Under the pieces are notes generated by a model that worked only from the letters and a program-made list of their open reading frames with translations, did no database searches and was not told the DNA's origin. The position numbers were made by a program, and so were the translations under genes. From an uncultured Campylobacterales bacterium (GTDB lineage Bacteria; Campylobacterota; Campylobacteria; Campylobacterales; Sulfurimonadaceae), in the NCBI GenBank assembly GCA_903892995.1, contig CAITKP010000088.1:1-41195 (forward strand): a stretch of 41,195 nucleotides of DNA. Direction: 5' to 3'. Numbering within the stretch: position 1 is the first letter of the stretch; each line of letters begins with the position of its first letter. This document shows, piece after piece, positions 8,385-18,322 of this stretch.

Positions 8385-8915
8385 CTATCTGCTAGCGTAT
8401 AAAAGCTTTAAATAAAGCGTAAAATAGGAGCTGTATCCCACTTCGCTAAAGGCTAAATTTCCACCTTTATCATATATAAATGTGGTAGGAAATGCGCTTA
8501 CATGTAAGGCTTTTGCAAGAGTTGCATCCGTATCGTTAATCACTTTAAAATTGAAGTTTTTCTCTTTTAAAAATGCTGTTAAATCTGCATCATTTCCTGA
8601 ATTGACAGCGATTGTAATAACAGTAAATTTTTTAGAAAGAGCATCGATTGTGCTATTTTCGATCTTACATGTAGGACACCACGTCGCCCAAAAATGGATG
8701 AGAATGGGCTTATCTGTCTTTACATGTAAGGAGTCAAACTCTTCACCACTGAGCATTCTTGCTTGAAGTGCTGGGAGCTTTTCATGGCTTAAATTTTGTG
8801 ATTTATAGAAGCTCACAAGATTGCTAAAAACTACAAGCAAGAGGGCAAAGATTGCCAACTCTTTGAGGAATTTTTTAAAATTGAGATTTTTTAAGCGTTC
8901 AATCATCTTAGTCAA
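8385..8915 (-). CDS. Membrane-anchored TlpA/ResA-like thioredoxin
   Basis: An N-terminal transmembrane anchor (about 18-35) precedes a periplasmic thioredoxin-like domain with the redox motif WATWC80-PTC83 and the cis-proline loop AFPTTF. Family members reduce or exchange disulfides in envelope proteins, commonly in cytochrome c maturation. Here the position between ygiC and batA suggests service to the envelope proteins of this operon, which is inference. M4 is an alternative start. The gene overlaps ygiC by eight bases. It holds two exact TTACATGTAA palindromes (both LHV frame) and one near-copy at 8665-8674. Confidence 0.75.
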   Translation of the reverse strand: MTKMIERLKNLNFKKFLKELAIFALLLVVFSNLVSFYKSQNLSHEKLPALQARMLSGEEFDSLHVKTDKPILIHFWATWCPTCKIENSTIDALSKKFTVITIAVNSGNDADLTAFLKEKNFNFKVINDTDATLAKALHVSAFPTTFIYDKGGNLAFSEVGYSSYFTLYLKLLYASR

Positions 8916-10086
8916 CTAAAATATGCCCGACAAATTTACTCATATTGTCGAGTATTTCGCCTCCACAGCGAAATCCGAGTCCACACGCTTCATAAGCAAA
9001 AAATACTCCCGCTTGGTACTTATTGGCATTTGCATCTTGAGGAAACTCTACATACTCTTGATAGACTTTTTTGTAGTTTCCATAAGGGCCATCATTGGCT
9101 TTTAAAACTTCAGCGCTTGCAGAGAGAATCTTCGTATTTGCACCTTCTCGTCCAAAAACAGTTTTTTCTACTTGCTTAGTATGCAAAGGCTCGTAAGAGG
9201 TTTTAAGTAAATATGGCGAGTCTGGAAAAAGGTCGCAGAGTATCTTCATAATCCCTTTTGATTGAAAGATCAGCGTGTAAGCTGGATTGATCAAAATCGC
9301 TTTTTGATTGTGCATAATATTTGAAAGTATGGTTGCAAGTTCTGGTTCATCATGGGCGATATCTTCAAAAGGATAGAGTTTAAACCAGTATTCATAAGGA
9401 TTTTCTGAAGCATCACATATCTCTTCATCATTAAATTGCACATCTTGAATATACTCAAAATAGGTAGAAAAACCGGCATCTGTCGCAATTTGTTGTAAAA
9501 GTCTTGTGGTTACTTCCTCTTCGGCATTTCCCTCAACACAGGAAAAAAGAATTTTCCATCCATCATAAAGTTCATCAAATCTCTCTGGATCATCAAAAAG
9601 GGTGATAAGACGGCGAAAGTTATCACGGATAGCATCATAGACATTGTTAAACTGCTTCTCTTCATCCATTTTGTTGTATTTTAAAAGCGCCCATTGCAGG
9701 AGGGCAGTTTCAAAAAGTGAGGTTGGGGTGTCGGCGTTGAACTCTATGAGTTTAATGGGCTTACCATCGATGCCACCTGCGAGATCAAAACGGCCATAAA
9801 CATGCCAATGCACATCATTTTCCCAGCTTTTTTTAATCATATCTACAAGATTAAAAGGGATACCAAGCTCAAAAAAGAGGTTGTTGTCGATGACGTGTTG
9901 TGCAGCTGTTGCGTACATATCGTAGAGTTCATTGACCGCTTCGTAGTAGTTCTGGGCCTCTTGGTGCGTGACTTGAACTAATTTATCACTGACATATTTG
10001 GAACCGTCATTATCTGTATGCCAAGTAAATCCGATCTCTTCAAGTGCTTTATCATCAATAGCTTGGATAGTTTGTAGTTTTACCAT
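8908..10086 (-). CDS. ygiC: YgiC-like glutathionylspermidine-synthase-family ATP-grasp ligase
   Basis: The 392-aa protein matches the synthetase half of the glutathionylspermidine synthase family. Recognisable stretches are GRFDLAGGIDGKPIKLIEFN followed by ADTPTSLFET, a central region with LFSCVEGNAEEEVTTRLLQQ, and a C-terminal GREGANTKIL that forms the ATP-binding loop. The amidase domain of E. coli Gss is absent, as in YgiC/YjfC, whose substrates are not firmly known. It sits two bases after the ygiB-like lipoprotein gene, the same pairing as in E. coli, supporting the YgiC assignment. Peptide-amine ligation is the family-level prediction. Confidence 0.8.
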   Translation of the reverse strand: MVKLQTIQAIDDKALEEIGFTWHTDNDGSKYVSDKLVQVTHQEAQNYYEAVNELYDMYATAAQHVIDNNLFFELGIPFNLVDMIKKSWENDVHWHVYGRFDLAGGIDGKPIKLIEFNADTPTSLFETALLQWALLKYNKMDEEKQFNNVYDAIRDNFRRLITLFDDPERFDELYDGWKILFSCVEGNAEEEVTTRLLQQIATDAGFSTYFEYIQDVQFNDEEICDASENPYEYWFKLYPFEDIAHDEPELATILSNIMHNQKAILINPAYTLIFQSKGIMKILCDLFPDSPYLLKTSYEPLHTKQVEKTVFGREGANTKILSASAEVLKANDGPYGNYKKVYQEYVEFPQDANANKYQAGVFFAYEACGLGFRCGGEILDNMSKFVGHILVD

Positions 10087-10088
10087 TT

Positions 10089-10682
10089 TCAGCCTCCAAA
10101 CCAGCCACCAGAAGATGTTTTTGAACTGCCGCTACTGCTTCCTCCAAAAAAACTTTTACCTGATGAACTTTTAGATGTTGTTGAACCTCCACCTGCTGCA
10201 GAACGAGCATACGCAGAACGGTTGACACTATTTGCTTTATTCGCAAAATGGGAGTTGTTCATAAGTGCATTTCCAATCATATTTCCAAGCAAGCTTCCAG
10301 CAGCAACTGCAAGGATTGTTCCTGCTAGTCCCATTCCTTCACCGCCACCACTCTCCTCTTTGTTTAACTCTGATCCACCTTTTTGGTATTTGTCATACTC
10401 TTGAGAAGCAAGTTTTTTCATCTCCTCTTCGCTCATAACACGTTCACTTACGGTACCATTTGCATCTTTTGAGCGGATGATCGCACGGGTTGGACCCTCT
10501 GTTGGCATCTCTTCTACAACGACATATTTTCCATTTGTAAGTTGTTCGATGACTAGAAATTTATTTTGTTGTTCTTTTTTTTGTTCCTCTTCTTGTGAAC
10601 TACATCCACTGATAACACTCATTAAAACGATGCCAGCACTTCCTAGTGCTACACCGCTTGAGAGGCTATTGATATGCTTCAT
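10089..10682 (-). CDS. ygiB: YgiB-like (DUF1190/UPF0441) lipoprotein
   Basis: The 197-aa product has an N-terminal signal with a lipobox-like VISGC (Cys27) followed by a charged Gln/Glu/Lys linker. A region with YVVVEEMPTEGPTRAIIRS comes next, then a small hydrophobic Gly/Ala segment (about 118-140, AGTILAVAAGSLLGNMIGNA). The tail is Ser/Gly-rich and ends in GGWFGG. This organisation and its coupling to ygiC match the YgiB family. Function is unknown; in E. coli ygiBC has been linked to envelope phenotypes. The tail resembles a secreted low-complexity surface tail. Confidence 0.7.
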   Translation of the reverse strand: MKHINSLSSGVALGSAGIVLMSVISGCSSQEEEQKKEQQNKFLVIEQLTNGKYVVVEEMPTEGPTRAIIRSKDANGTVSERVMSEEEMKKLASQEYDKYQKGGSELNKEESGGGEGMGLAGTILAVAAGSLLGNMIGNALMNNSHFANKANSVNRSAYARSAAGGGSTTSKSSSGKSFFGGSSSGSSKTSSGGWFGG

Positions 10683-10696
10683 ATTTACTATCCTTT

Positions 10697-11128
10697 TTAT
10701 CGTAATCTTTTTATATTTGTTGCGCTTATTTTATAAAGTTTTGAGGGATTTTTTTCTTCGAGTCCTCTGCTGTCTTCGATTATTATATCGCTTTTCCTTA
10801 TACAGAAATCTTTATCAAATCCACAACCGCTTTGATTTGCAGATGTAGAATAGAGCCAAGGATAGTTTTGTAACATTTGAAGATGGGGATTGTTTTTGAC
10901 GATTCTTGAAGCTCTGCTTTTGATAACAAAAGTTGTTTTTTTTGATCTTCTTACAAAGTTTTTATATTTTTGAGGGACTCGATTTCCATCCATTTTAAAG
11001 GCTTCAAAAGATGGATAGACCTTTAAAAATTGTTTTCCAAAAGGTCGTGATTTGACCTTTTGAAGAAGTGTGGCATCAGCAGATAAAAAACCGACAGTCG
11101 TATCTGTCTGAGCCAAGAGAATAGACAT
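10697..11128 (-). CDS. Short Sua5/YciO/YrdC-like protein
   Basis: The 143-aa protein begins with AQTDTTVGFLS, the conserved start of the Sua5/YrdC fold (T/PT-D-T-x-GL), and contains KSRPFGKQFLK and LYSTSANQSG, the second conserved block. It is shorter than TsaC (about 190 aa), a form I recall as common in Campylobacterota. TsaC makes threonylcarbamoyl-AMP for tRNA t6A. Whether this divergent short version is the main enzyme or a paralogue cannot be told here. The gene starts one base after the carB stop codon, indicating co-transcription. Confidence 0.7.
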   Translation of the reverse strand: MSILLAQTDTTVGFLSADATLLQKVKSRPFGKQFLKVYPSFEAFKMDGNRVPQKYKNFVRRSKKTTFVIKSRASRIVKNNPHLQMLQNYPWLYSTSANQSGCGFDKDFCIRKSDIIIEDSRGLEEKNPSKLYKISATNIKRLR

Positions 11129-11129
11129 T

Positions 11130-14100
11130 TTAAGCTAAAAAGTCCTGTAGGGCTTGTGGCTCATTCCAAGAAGGATCTTGCATCTCACTAAGTGCAGCGA
11201 TCATCGCACGAGTCGCACTGAGTGTTGTAAAGTATGGGATATTACGGCGTAAAACCTCTTGACGGATAACAATTGCATCTTTTTTCGATGTGTTGTTATC
11301 TGAGGTGTTGATCGCTAGTTGGATCTCTCCATTTTTCATACTGTCTTCGATATTTGGACGACCTTCCGAGATTTTAAGCACTGTCTTACATGTAAGCCCA
11401 GCGTCGTTGATAATCTTTGCAGTACCACCCGTTGCAACAAGGGTAAATCCATGATCTAGAAGTCCTTTTGCGATCTCAGGCGCATGTTTTTTATCCATAT
11501 CAATGAATGATAAAAACGCTGTACCTGAAGTTGGGATATTGTTTCCAGCTCCAAGTTGCGCTTTTGCGAAACTGATGCCGAAGTTTTTACTGATACCCAT
11601 AACCTCACCCGTTGATTTCATCTCAGGACTTAGTACCAAGTCAGCTCCATAAAGTTTGTTAAATGGAAAAACCGCTTCTTTTACAGCAACATGATCTTTG
11701 AGACGAGGTTTGAGGATATTCTCCTCTTCCATTACAACATCATATTTATCATAATACTCTAAAGAGCTTCTTAAGGTTTCGCCCATCATAACACGAGTTG
11801 CGACTTTTGCTAAAGGGATTCCAGTTGCTTTAGAGACAAATGGAACTGTACGAGAAGCACGAGGATTGACTTCAATAAGGTAGATTTCACCCTCATAGAT
11901 CGCATACTGCACGTTCATCAAACCACGCACACCAAGTCCAAGAGCGATAGTTTTTGTTTGCTCTTCTACTTTTTTGATAAGTTCAGCACTTAGGTTCATT
12001 GGAGGTAGTGAACATGCGCTATCGCCTGAGTGAATTCCCGCTTCCTCGATGTGTTGCATAACTGAGCCGATATAAACATCAACTCCATCACTGATCGCAT
12101 CAACATCTAGTTCGATTGCTTGATCTAAAAACTTATCGACTAAAACAGGAGCGTCATTGCTCACAGAAACTGCAAGATCCATATATTTTTTTAGCTCATC
12201 TTCACTGTAAACAATACGCATTCCACGTCCACCAAGAACGTAAGATGGGCGTACTAAAACAGGATATCCAAGTTTCTCAGCGATAATATAAGACTCCTCT
12301 TTTGTGCGAGCTAGACCGTTTTCTGGCTGTTTGAGACCATTTTTGATAACGAAATCTGAGAATTTTTCTCTATCTTCAGCAAGATCGATAACGGCTGCTG
12401 TTGTTCCTGAGATATTTGCTCCGATATTTGTTAATGCATTTGCAAGTTTTAGCGGAGTTTGTCCACCAAAATGTACGATGATGCCATCTGGTTTTTCATT
12501 GTCAATCACTTCACGAACATGTTCAAAATCGATTGGTTCAAAGTAAAGAACATCAGAAGTATCATAATCTGTTGAGACTGTTTCAGGGTTACAGTTGTAC
12601 ATGATAGTCTCGATATCCATCTCTTTAAGAGCAAATGCCGCATGCACACAACAGTAGTCAAACTCAATCCCTTGACCGATTCTATTTGGACCACCACCGA
12701 TAATCATAACTTTTTTTCTATCGCTTTGGCGAGGTTTAACATCTGGCAATTTTGTGACGTTTGTTGTTGAATACAAATAGGGAGTAAGTGCCATAAATTC
12801 AGCCGCACAAGTATCAACTTCGTTATATTCTAAGTGGATATCAAGCGCTTTTCTCGCAGTGTAAACATCATTTTCACTTACTTTTTGTGCAGAGTTTTTC
12901 TCGATAAGTTGAGCGATTTTCATATCAGCAAAGCCATCAGATTTGAGTTTTCTTAAAGCTTTTTCATCTTTTAATGTCTCAGTTGTGATCGTTTTTTCTG
13001 CATTTATGATCTCTTCTAATTGGCATAAAAACCATGGATCTATTTTACAAGCATTGAAAAGATCTTCAACGCTCAATCCGCGTCTAAACCCCTCAGCCAC
13101 ATATAAAATACGATCTGCATTTGGACGGCGAATCTCATGCATCATCATCTCATCATCACAATCGAGTTCATCAAAACCGCGAAGTCCAGTCTCTAGTGAA
13201 CAGAGCGCTTTTTGAACAGACTCTTTAAAAGTACGCCCAATCGCCATAACTTCGCCGACTGATTTCATACTTGTTGAAAGTGTACTCTCAGCTTCTGGGA
13301 ATTTTTCAAATGTAAAACGAGGAATTTTTGTCACAATATAGTCGATGACTGGTTCAAATGCTGCAGGTGTACCTGTGATGTCGTTTTCAATCTCATCGAG
13401 AGTAAACCCAACAGCCAAAAGTGTTGCCACTTTTGCGATTGGATAACCAGTCGCTTTGCTTGCAAGTGCAGATGAGCGAGAAACACGAGGGTTCATCTCG
13501 ATCACGATCATTCGTCCAGTTTTAGGATCAACTGAGAATTGAACGTTACTTCCACCCGTGTCAACACCGATTTCACGTAAAATAGCAAAAGATGCATCAC
13601 GCATACGTTGGTACTCTTTATCTGTGAGAGTAAGTGCAGGCGCAACGGTGATAGAATCACCTGTATGAACACCCATAGGATCGAAGTTTTCAATAGAACA
13701 GACGATGATACAGTTGTCCGCACGGTCACGAATAACCTCCATCTCATACTCTTTCCAGCCAAGAAGAGACTCTTCGATAAGGATCTCATTTACTGGAGAT
13801 TCTGCAAGACCGCGAGCGGCTAGAGTTTTGAACTCATCGATGTTGTAAGCAACACCACTTCCTCCACCTGCAAGCGTAAAAGAAGCACGGATAATAGTTG
13901 GAAAACCTATCTCTTCAGCTGCACTGATTGCTTCATCGAGGTTGTATGCGTATCTTGAAAATGGAAGATCCATTCCAAGCTTTTGCATCGCTTCTTTAAA
14001 GGCTTGTCTATCTTCACCTTTTTTAATCGCAGCAGGGTTTGCTCCAAGGAATTCTATTCCCTCTAACATCCCTTTTTCATGCATTTTCATCGCGACATTG

Positions 14101-14387
14101 AGTGCAGTTTGTCCGCCCATTGTTGGCAGGATAGCATCAACTTTTTCTTTTTTGATAATCTCTGCAATGATATCTTCTTTGATCGGTTCAATATATGTAC
14201 GATCAGCAAATTCAGGGTCTGTCATAATGGTTGCAGGGTTTGAATTGATAAGGACAACTCTATATCCGAGTTCTTTTAGAGTTTTAACAGCTTGTGTTCC
14301 AGAGTAGTCAAACTCACAAGCTTGACCGATGATGATTGGACCTGATCCAATGAGAAGTATAGTTTTTATATCAGTGCGTTTTGGCAT
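11130..14387 (-). CDS. carB: Carbamoyl-phosphate synthase large subunit
   Basis: The 1085-aa protein shows the complete duplicated CarB plan. The first ATP-grasp half (about 1-400) includes [29 protein letters not shown] and [20 protein letters not shown]. An oligomerisation region follows, then the second half (about 555-940) with [29 protein letters not shown] and [20 protein letters not shown]. The C-terminal MGS-like regulatory domain (about 945-1085) has [10 protein letters not shown]. It makes carbamoyl phosphate for pyrimidines and arginine from glutamine-derived ammonia with CarA, which is not in the window. It is the first gene of a tightly packed leftward run. It contains one TTACATGTAA palindrome, read as LTCK. 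Confidence 0.97.
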   Translation of the reverse strand: MPKRTDIKTILLIGSGPIIIGQACEFDYSGTQAVKTLKELGYRVVLINSNPATIMTDPEFADRTYIEPIKEDIIAEIIKKEKVDAILPTMGGQTALNVAMKMHEKGMLEGIEFLGANPAAIKKGEDRQAFKEAMQKLGMDLPFSRYAYNLDEAISAAEEIGFPTIIRASFTLAGGGSGVAYNIDEFKTLAARGLAESPVNEILIEESLLGWKEYEMEVIRDRADNCIIVCSIENFDPMGVHTGDSITVAPALTLTDKEYQRMRDASFAILREIGVDTGGSNVQFSVDPKTGRMIVIEMNPRVSRSSALASKATGYPIAKVATLLAVGFTLDEIENDITGTPAAFEPVIDYIVTKIPRFTFEKFPEAESTLSTSMKSVGEVMAIGRTFKESVQKALCSLETGLRGFDELDCDDEMMMHEIRRPNADRILYVAEGFRRGLSVEDLFNACKIDPWFLCQLEEIINAEKTITTETLKDEKALRKLKSDGFADMKIAQLIEKNSAQKVSENDVYTARKALDIHLEYNEVDTCAAEFMALTPYLYSTTNVTKLPDVKPRQSDRKKVMIIGGGPNRIGQGIEFDYCCVHAAFALKEMDIETIMYNCNPETVSTDYDTSDVLYFEPIDFEHVREVIDNEKPDGIIVHFGGQTPLKLANALTNIGANISGTTAAVIDLAEDREKFSDFVIKNGLKQPENGLARTKEESYIIAEKLGYPVLVRPSYVLGGRGMRIVYSEDELKKYMDLAVSVSNDAPVLVDKFLDQAIELDVDAISDGVDVYIGSVMQHIEEAGIHSGDSACSLPPMNLSAELIKKVEEQTKTIALGLGVRGLMNVQYAIYEGEIYLIEVNPRASRTVPFVSKATGIPLAKVATRVMMGETLRSSLEYYDKYDVVMEEENILKPRLKDHVAVKEAVFPFNKLYGADLVLSPEMKSTGEVMGISKNFGISFAKAQLGAGNNIPTSGTAFLSFIDMDKKHAPEIAKGLLDHGFTLVATGGTAKIINDAGLTCKTVLKISEGRPNIEDSMKNGEIQLAINTSDNNTSKKDAIVIRQEVLRRNIPYFTTLSATRAMIAALSEMQDPSWNEPQALQDFLA

Positions 14388-14423
14388 TTTTAACCTTTAG
14401 AAAAGTTTGTACAAAATTTTTTT

Positions 14424-14429
14424 ATTATA
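14424..14429 (-). promoter_or_regulatory. Candidate -10 box for the carB operon
   Basis: The minus strand reads CGTATAATAAA about 37 bases upstream of the carB start. No conserved -35 is present, as is common in Campylobacterota promoters. Two TTACATGTAA palindromes lie 46 to 82 bases further upstream. Confidence 0.5.
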
Positions 14430-14474
14430 CGAAAAAAGCACTTAAAATTTGATGATTTTAAAAGATGAAGTAGC

Positions 14475-14512
14475 CTTACATGTAAGAAAATTGAAGTAGT
14501 TTTACATGTAAA
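14475..14512. repeat. Pair of TTACATGTAA palindromes upstream of carB
   Basis: CTTACATGTAAG spans 14475-14486 and TTTACATGTAAA spans 14501-14512, with 26 bases centre to centre. They fill much of the 146-base gap between mipA-like and carB. The flanks GAAGTAG before the first copy and TTGAAGTAGT between the copies are also partly repeated (GAAGTAG-x5-ACATGTAA), so the unit looks like an imperfect duplication of about 26 bases. Confidence 0.85.
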
Positions 14513-14533
14513 GTTTTTAGTAGTTGTATATTG

Positions 14534-15277
14534 TTAAATATCTAGCTTATATAAAATGGAAATAAGCCCACTAAATATATATTTATCTGAGACGATAGGA
14601 GAGTTTCTTTCCTCTTTATTTAAAGTGTCAACACGAAAATTTAAAAGTGTTGAATATTTCTCATTAAAGCGATATTTTGCATAGGTTTGGAATGAATAAT
14701 CAAGTGACGCAGATGGAGAATAGCTATCTCTTTGTAAAGAGGTTTCTTCTGTTTTGACACCATAATAGTATTGATTAAACTTGTCTGTGTGATAGATAAG
14801 GCAAAGGCTTGGGTAAAGATCAACTTTCTTTATTTTGAGATGCTGTCCGATCTCTGCACGCGAAACAAAGGAGTTACTTTTATTTAAAAGATCTTGAAAT
14901 AAAACAAAATTGAAAAAGCTATCTTTATACTGCATATCAAATCCAAGACCGCCTTGTACGCTACTTTCTCTGTTCATTCCTGCAAGAGATGAAGATTCAC
15001 CAGAAGCGTATCCTAATGGTTGTGGTTCAGCACTCAGTGAAAACGCCCAGCTAAAATCATCTTTTACATCGCCTAAAAAATAGACACCGACTCTTGTCCA
15101 TCTTACATAAAAAAGATGGTTGTCAAAAAAAACAACAGGTGAAGGCACTATTTTTGCATCTGCACCTTTGTAGGGTTGCGTTTGGATATAACTTCCTCCA
15201 CCAAGAAGTAAAGGCGTTGTTTTTTGCTCTGCAAAGAGTTCAAGAGCAAGGAGGCAAAAGAGAGTAAAAAATCTCAT
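14534..15277 (-). CDS. MipA/OmpV-family outer membrane protein
   Basis: This 247-aa product has a short signal peptide (1-16, LLALELFA) and a beta-barrel pattern. Family traits are LLGGGSYIQTQPYKGADAKI at the N-terminus (the 'P.Y.G.d....P...Y..' block), alternating amphipathic strands, and a C-terminal SGLISILYKLDI strand. E. coli MipA scaffolds the murein hydrolase MltA and synthase PBP1B. The start overlaps the mreC stop (ATGA), so it is translationally coupled to the rod-shape genes, which supports a role in wall growth. The family also includes members with transport or antigen roles, so the wall link is inference from context. Confidence 0.65.
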   Translation of the reverse strand: MRFFTLFCLLALELFAEQKTTPLLLGGGSYIQTQPYKGADAKIVPSPVVFFDNHLFYVRWTRVGVYFLGDVKDDFSWAFSLSAEPQPLGYASGESSSLAGMNRESSVQGGLGFDMQYKDSFFNFVLFQDLLNKSNSFVSRAEIGQHLKIKKVDLYPSLCLIYHTDKFNQYYYGVKTEETSLQRDSYSPSASLDYSFQTYAKYRFNEKYSTLLNFRVDTLNKEERNSPIVSDKYIFSGLISILYKLDI

Positions 15278-16044
15278 AATACCTCTTTTATAAGATGAAA
15301 ATATCGAGGTTCTTTGGATTTATAATAAGGGCTAACAGTAGCAGTCTGATACCCTTGAGAATTTTTAATAGATATCACTTTTCCTACTTTCATCCCTTTA
15401 AAAAAGAGATTATCCAAGCCAGATGTGACAACCTCTTCACCAACTTTTATAGGCATCCATGATGGAACAAAGTTGACAATAATTGTTCCATCATTATTTC
15501 CTCGAGCTATTCCAGGAGCACTGTTTTGACCTATATATACAGCATACGTACATTTGATGTCGCCATTTAAAAGAGCGATGGGTTTTGTGCCATAGGGCAC
15601 GACAATCCCCGCAACACTATCTTTATAAATAAGTCCATAAATTTTTGAAGAGTTAAAATCTCTCATTTGAAGCCAAAGTTTGTTGACATCTGAAAATTTT
15701 ACATAAGAAACTGTACGAACTAGTTCAATTTTTGGATCTGTTGTAAGCGAACTATTATTGCTTTCTTTATAGATACTGTTAAGTTCTGAGGAGATTTGTT
15801 GCATAAGCAGATGGTTTTGATCGTAATCTTGGAGTTTTTGTTTAAGCTCTTGAATATGTCTTTGCTGATCAAAATGTTCATCGATTGCATCAGAAAAATA
15901 TTTTACGCTATGAAAGTAGCTGTTTTGTACTGTGCTAGCAAGTGATAAAAAAGGGGATTGAATAGTGCTTGAATAATATATAGCACCGCTAAGCAGTGCT
16001 ATAAATATGGCGAAGAAGAGAAGAAGACCCTTATTCATTCTCAA
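15274..16044 (-). CDS. mreC: Rod shape-determining protein MreC
   Basis: The 256-aa protein has an N-terminal transmembrane helix (about 6-26), a coiled coil (about 55-90, HIQELKQKLQDYDQNHLLMQ) and two beta-barrel domains. The PYGTKPIALLNGD and GNNDGTIIVNFVPSWMPIKV stretches lead to VVTSGLDNLFFKGMKVGKV, the MreC signature. It links cytoplasmic MreB to periplasmic wall synthases (PBP2/RodA). The start lies 14 bases inside mreB. No mreD follows; the MipA-like gene takes its place. Confidence 0.9.
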   Translation of the reverse strand: MRMNKGLLLFFAIFIALLSGAIYYSSTIQSPFLSLASTVQNSYFHSVKYFSDAIDEHFDQQRHIQELKQKLQDYDQNHLLMQQISSELNSIYKESNNSSLTTDPKIELVRTVSYVKFSDVNKLWLQMRDFNSSKIYGLIYKDSVAGIVVPYGTKPIALLNGDIKCTYAVYIGQNSAPGIARGNNDGTIIVNFVPSWMPIKVGEEVVTSGLDNLFFKGMKVGKVISIKNSQGYQTATVSPYYKSKEPRYFHLIKEVL

Positions 16045-17068
16045 AAAGTTCTTGTAGTAAATCTATCTCCTCTAAGGCGCGACCTGTTCCACGAGCAACA
16101 GCTAAAAGTGGTTCGTCTGCAACATAAACAGGAATTTTTACGATATCTGATAAAAACTTGTCAAGTTGGCGGATAAGTGCTCCACCACCTGTTAAGATAA
16201 TACCGTGATTTACGATATCTCCAGCTAGATCTGGTGGCATATGTTCTAGAACATCACGAAGTGCCTCAGAGATCTCACGAAGTGGTTCACGCATCGCTTC
16301 TCTTGCATCTTCGCTTGTAAGTTCTATTGATGTTAAAAGTCCCTCAACTTGGTCACGTCCATTGACGACAATCGTGAGTTCCTCCTCAAGAGGCATTGCT
16401 GTTCCAATAGCGATTTTAATCACTTCAGCGGTTCTATCACCAATTAAAAGGTTGTATTTTCTTTTCACATAATCAACGATCGCTTTATCAAGTTTATCAC
16501 CTGCAACACGGATAGATTTTGAAAGAACAAGTCCGCCTAAAGAGACAACTCCGATCTCAGTTGTTCCTCCACCAATATCAACAACAATATTTCCTTGAGG
16601 TTGGCGGATATCGATTCCCGCACCGATAGCTGCTGCCATTGGTTCTTCAATAAGAAAAACTTCTCGAGCACCAGCACTTAAAGCTGATTCACGAACCGCT
16701 TTACGCTCAACTTGCGTTAGACCATAAGGGACACAAATGATGATACGTGGACTGATAAGACTTTTTCTACCATGAGCTTTTTCAATAAACTTACGGATCA
16801 TTTTTTCAGTCATATCAAAATCAGCAATAACTCCATCTTTCATAGGACGAATCGCTTTAATGTTTCCTGGAGTTTTTCCAACCATCTCTTTTGCTTCATG
16901 ACCAACTGCCAATACTCTTGTTTGCCCATATTTTTCTGTTTTAACTGCAACAACAGAAGGTTCATTGATGATGATTCCCTTGCCTTTAGCGATCACTAAA
17001 GTATTTGCAGTACCAAGATCTATTGAAAGATCATTTGAAAAAAGTCCGATTAGTTTATTTAGTATCAT
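16031..17068 (-). CDS. mreB: Actin-like rod shape-determining protein MreB
   Basis: The 345-aa protein carries the actin-fold nucleotide motifs: phosphate-1 DLGTANTLV near residue 17, connect-1/phosphate-2 VDIGGGTTEIGVVSLGG near 168, and the adenosine loop HGIILTGGGALIRQLD near 295. An N-terminal amphipathic segment (LIGLFSND) fits membrane attachment. Its filaments direct lateral wall synthesis with MreC. It lies 12 bases after clpX in a conserved order. There are no palindrome copies in this or the next four upstream genes. Confidence 0.97.
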   Translation of the reverse strand: MILNKLIGLFSNDLSIDLGTANTLVIAKGKGIIINEPSVVAVKTEKYGQTRVLAVGHEAKEMVGKTPGNIKAIRPMKDGVIADFDMTEKMIRKFIEKAHGRKSLISPRIIICVPYGLTQVERKAVRESALSAGAREVFLIEEPMAAAIGAGIDIRQPQGNIVVDIGGGTTEIGVVSLGGLVLSKSIRVAGDKLDKAIVDYVKRKYNLLIGDRTAEVIKIAIGTAMPLEEELTIVVNGRDQVEGLLTSIELTSEDAREAMREPLREISEALRDVLEHMPPDLAGDIVNHGIILTGGGALIRQLDKFLSDIVKIPVYVADEPLLAVARGTGRALEEIDLLQELFENE

Positions 17069-17080
17069 GATAATTATGCC

Positions 17081-18322
17081 TTATGCTGTTTTTTTCTCAG
17101 TTTTTTTGATGTACATCGGTTTTTCGCCGTTTTCTATGACATCTTTTGTAATAATAATCTCATATCCACTATATTCAGGAAGTTCGTACATGATATCTAT
17201 CATATTCTCCTCTAAAATAGCTCTTAGACCACGTGCTCCAGTTTTTCTTTCTTTTGATTTTTTTGCAATCGCTAAAAGTGCATCCTCTTCAAAATTAAGT
17301 TCTACATTGTCGATAGCAAAAAGTTTTTTGTACTGACGAACAAGTGAGTTCTTTGGTTCTGTAAGGATTTTCACCATATCCTCTTCACTGATCTCACTCA
17401 AAGACGCAATGATTGGTAAACGCCCGATAAGTTCAGGAATGAGCCCATAATGCACTAAATCTTCAGGTTCGACCATATCAAATGTTGGTTTTCGCTCTTT
17501 TTTACTCTTTTTATCGTGACCAAAACCTAGAACGTTTTCACCCTGTTTTTTCTTGAGTATCTCTTCAAGTCCATCAAAGGCACCGCCACAGATAAAAAGG
17601 ATTCCAGAAGTGTCGATTTGAGTAAACTCTTGATTTGGGTGTTTACGTCCACCTTTTGGCGGAATATTGACCATAGAGCCTTCGATTATTTTTAAAAGTG
17701 CTTGTTGAACACCTTCTCCTGAAACATCTCTTGTGATAGAACGGTTTTCACTCATACGCGAGATCTTATCAACTTCATCAATAAAAACGATTCCTTGTTG
17801 TGCACGAGTGATATCACCATCGGCCGCTTGAAGCAGACGAGTTAAAATATTCTCAACATCCTCTCCGACATATCCCGCTTCTGTTAAGCTTGTCGCATCA
17901 GATATTGCAATAGGAACATTTAATACACGAGCAATTGTCTGAGCCAAGAGAGTTTTACCACTTCCTGTTGGACCTATGAGTAAGACATTTGATTTTGCAA
18001 TCTCTGTGTCATCATCTTGGACATCATGAGTTTTAAAGATTCTTTTGTAATGGTTGTAAACAGCAACACTTAAAAGTTTTCTCGCACGCTCTTGACCGAT
18101 GATATATTGACCTAAAAAATTATCCAACTCTTTTGGTGTCATAAGCTCACCAACTGCTTCAAGAAGCGGTGCGTGCTTCTCTTTGCTTTCATGCTCATCA
18201 CCAAACATGATTTTATATGCTGAAAAAACACAGTTTTTACAGATATAAACACCATTTCCAGCAATTAGGGGATTCTCTTCGCTCTCTTTTGCTTCACAAA
18301 AACTGCAGTGTCTATGAATCAT
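17081..18322 (-). CDS. clpX: ATP-dependent protease ATPase subunit ClpX
   Basis: At 413 aa the protein has the standard ClpX order. The N-terminal zinc-binding domain has C6/C9 and C28/C31. The AAA+ core has Walker A GPTGSGKT at 117-124, pore loop GYVGED, Walker [11 protein letters not shown] and the arginine/sensor region [15 protein letters not shown]. It unfolds tagged substrates and feeds them to ClpP, which is not in the window. Its stop and the mreB start are 12 bases apart and its start overlaps lpxA by four bases, so it belongs to the fabZ-lpxA-clpX-mreB-mreC block. Confidence 0.97.
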   Translation of the reverse strand: MIHRHCSFCEAKESEENPLIAGNGVYICKNCVFSAYKIMFGDEHESKEKHAPLLEAVGELMTPKELDNFLGQYIIGQERARKLLSVAVYNHYKRIFKTHDVQDDDTEIAKSNVLLIGPTGSGKTLLAQTIARVLNVPIAISDATSLTEAGYVGEDVENILTRLLQAADGDITRAQQGIVFIDEVDKISRMSENRSITRDVSGEGVQQALLKIIEGSMVNIPPKGGRKHPNQEFTQIDTSGILFICGGAFDGLEEILKKKQGENVLGFGHDKKSKKERKPTFDMVEPEDLVHYGLIPELIGRLPIIASLSEISEEDMVKILTEPKNSLVRQYKKLFAIDNVELNFEEDALLAIAKKSKERKTGARGLRAILEENMIDIMYELPEYSGYEIIITKDVIENGEKPMYIKKTEKKTA

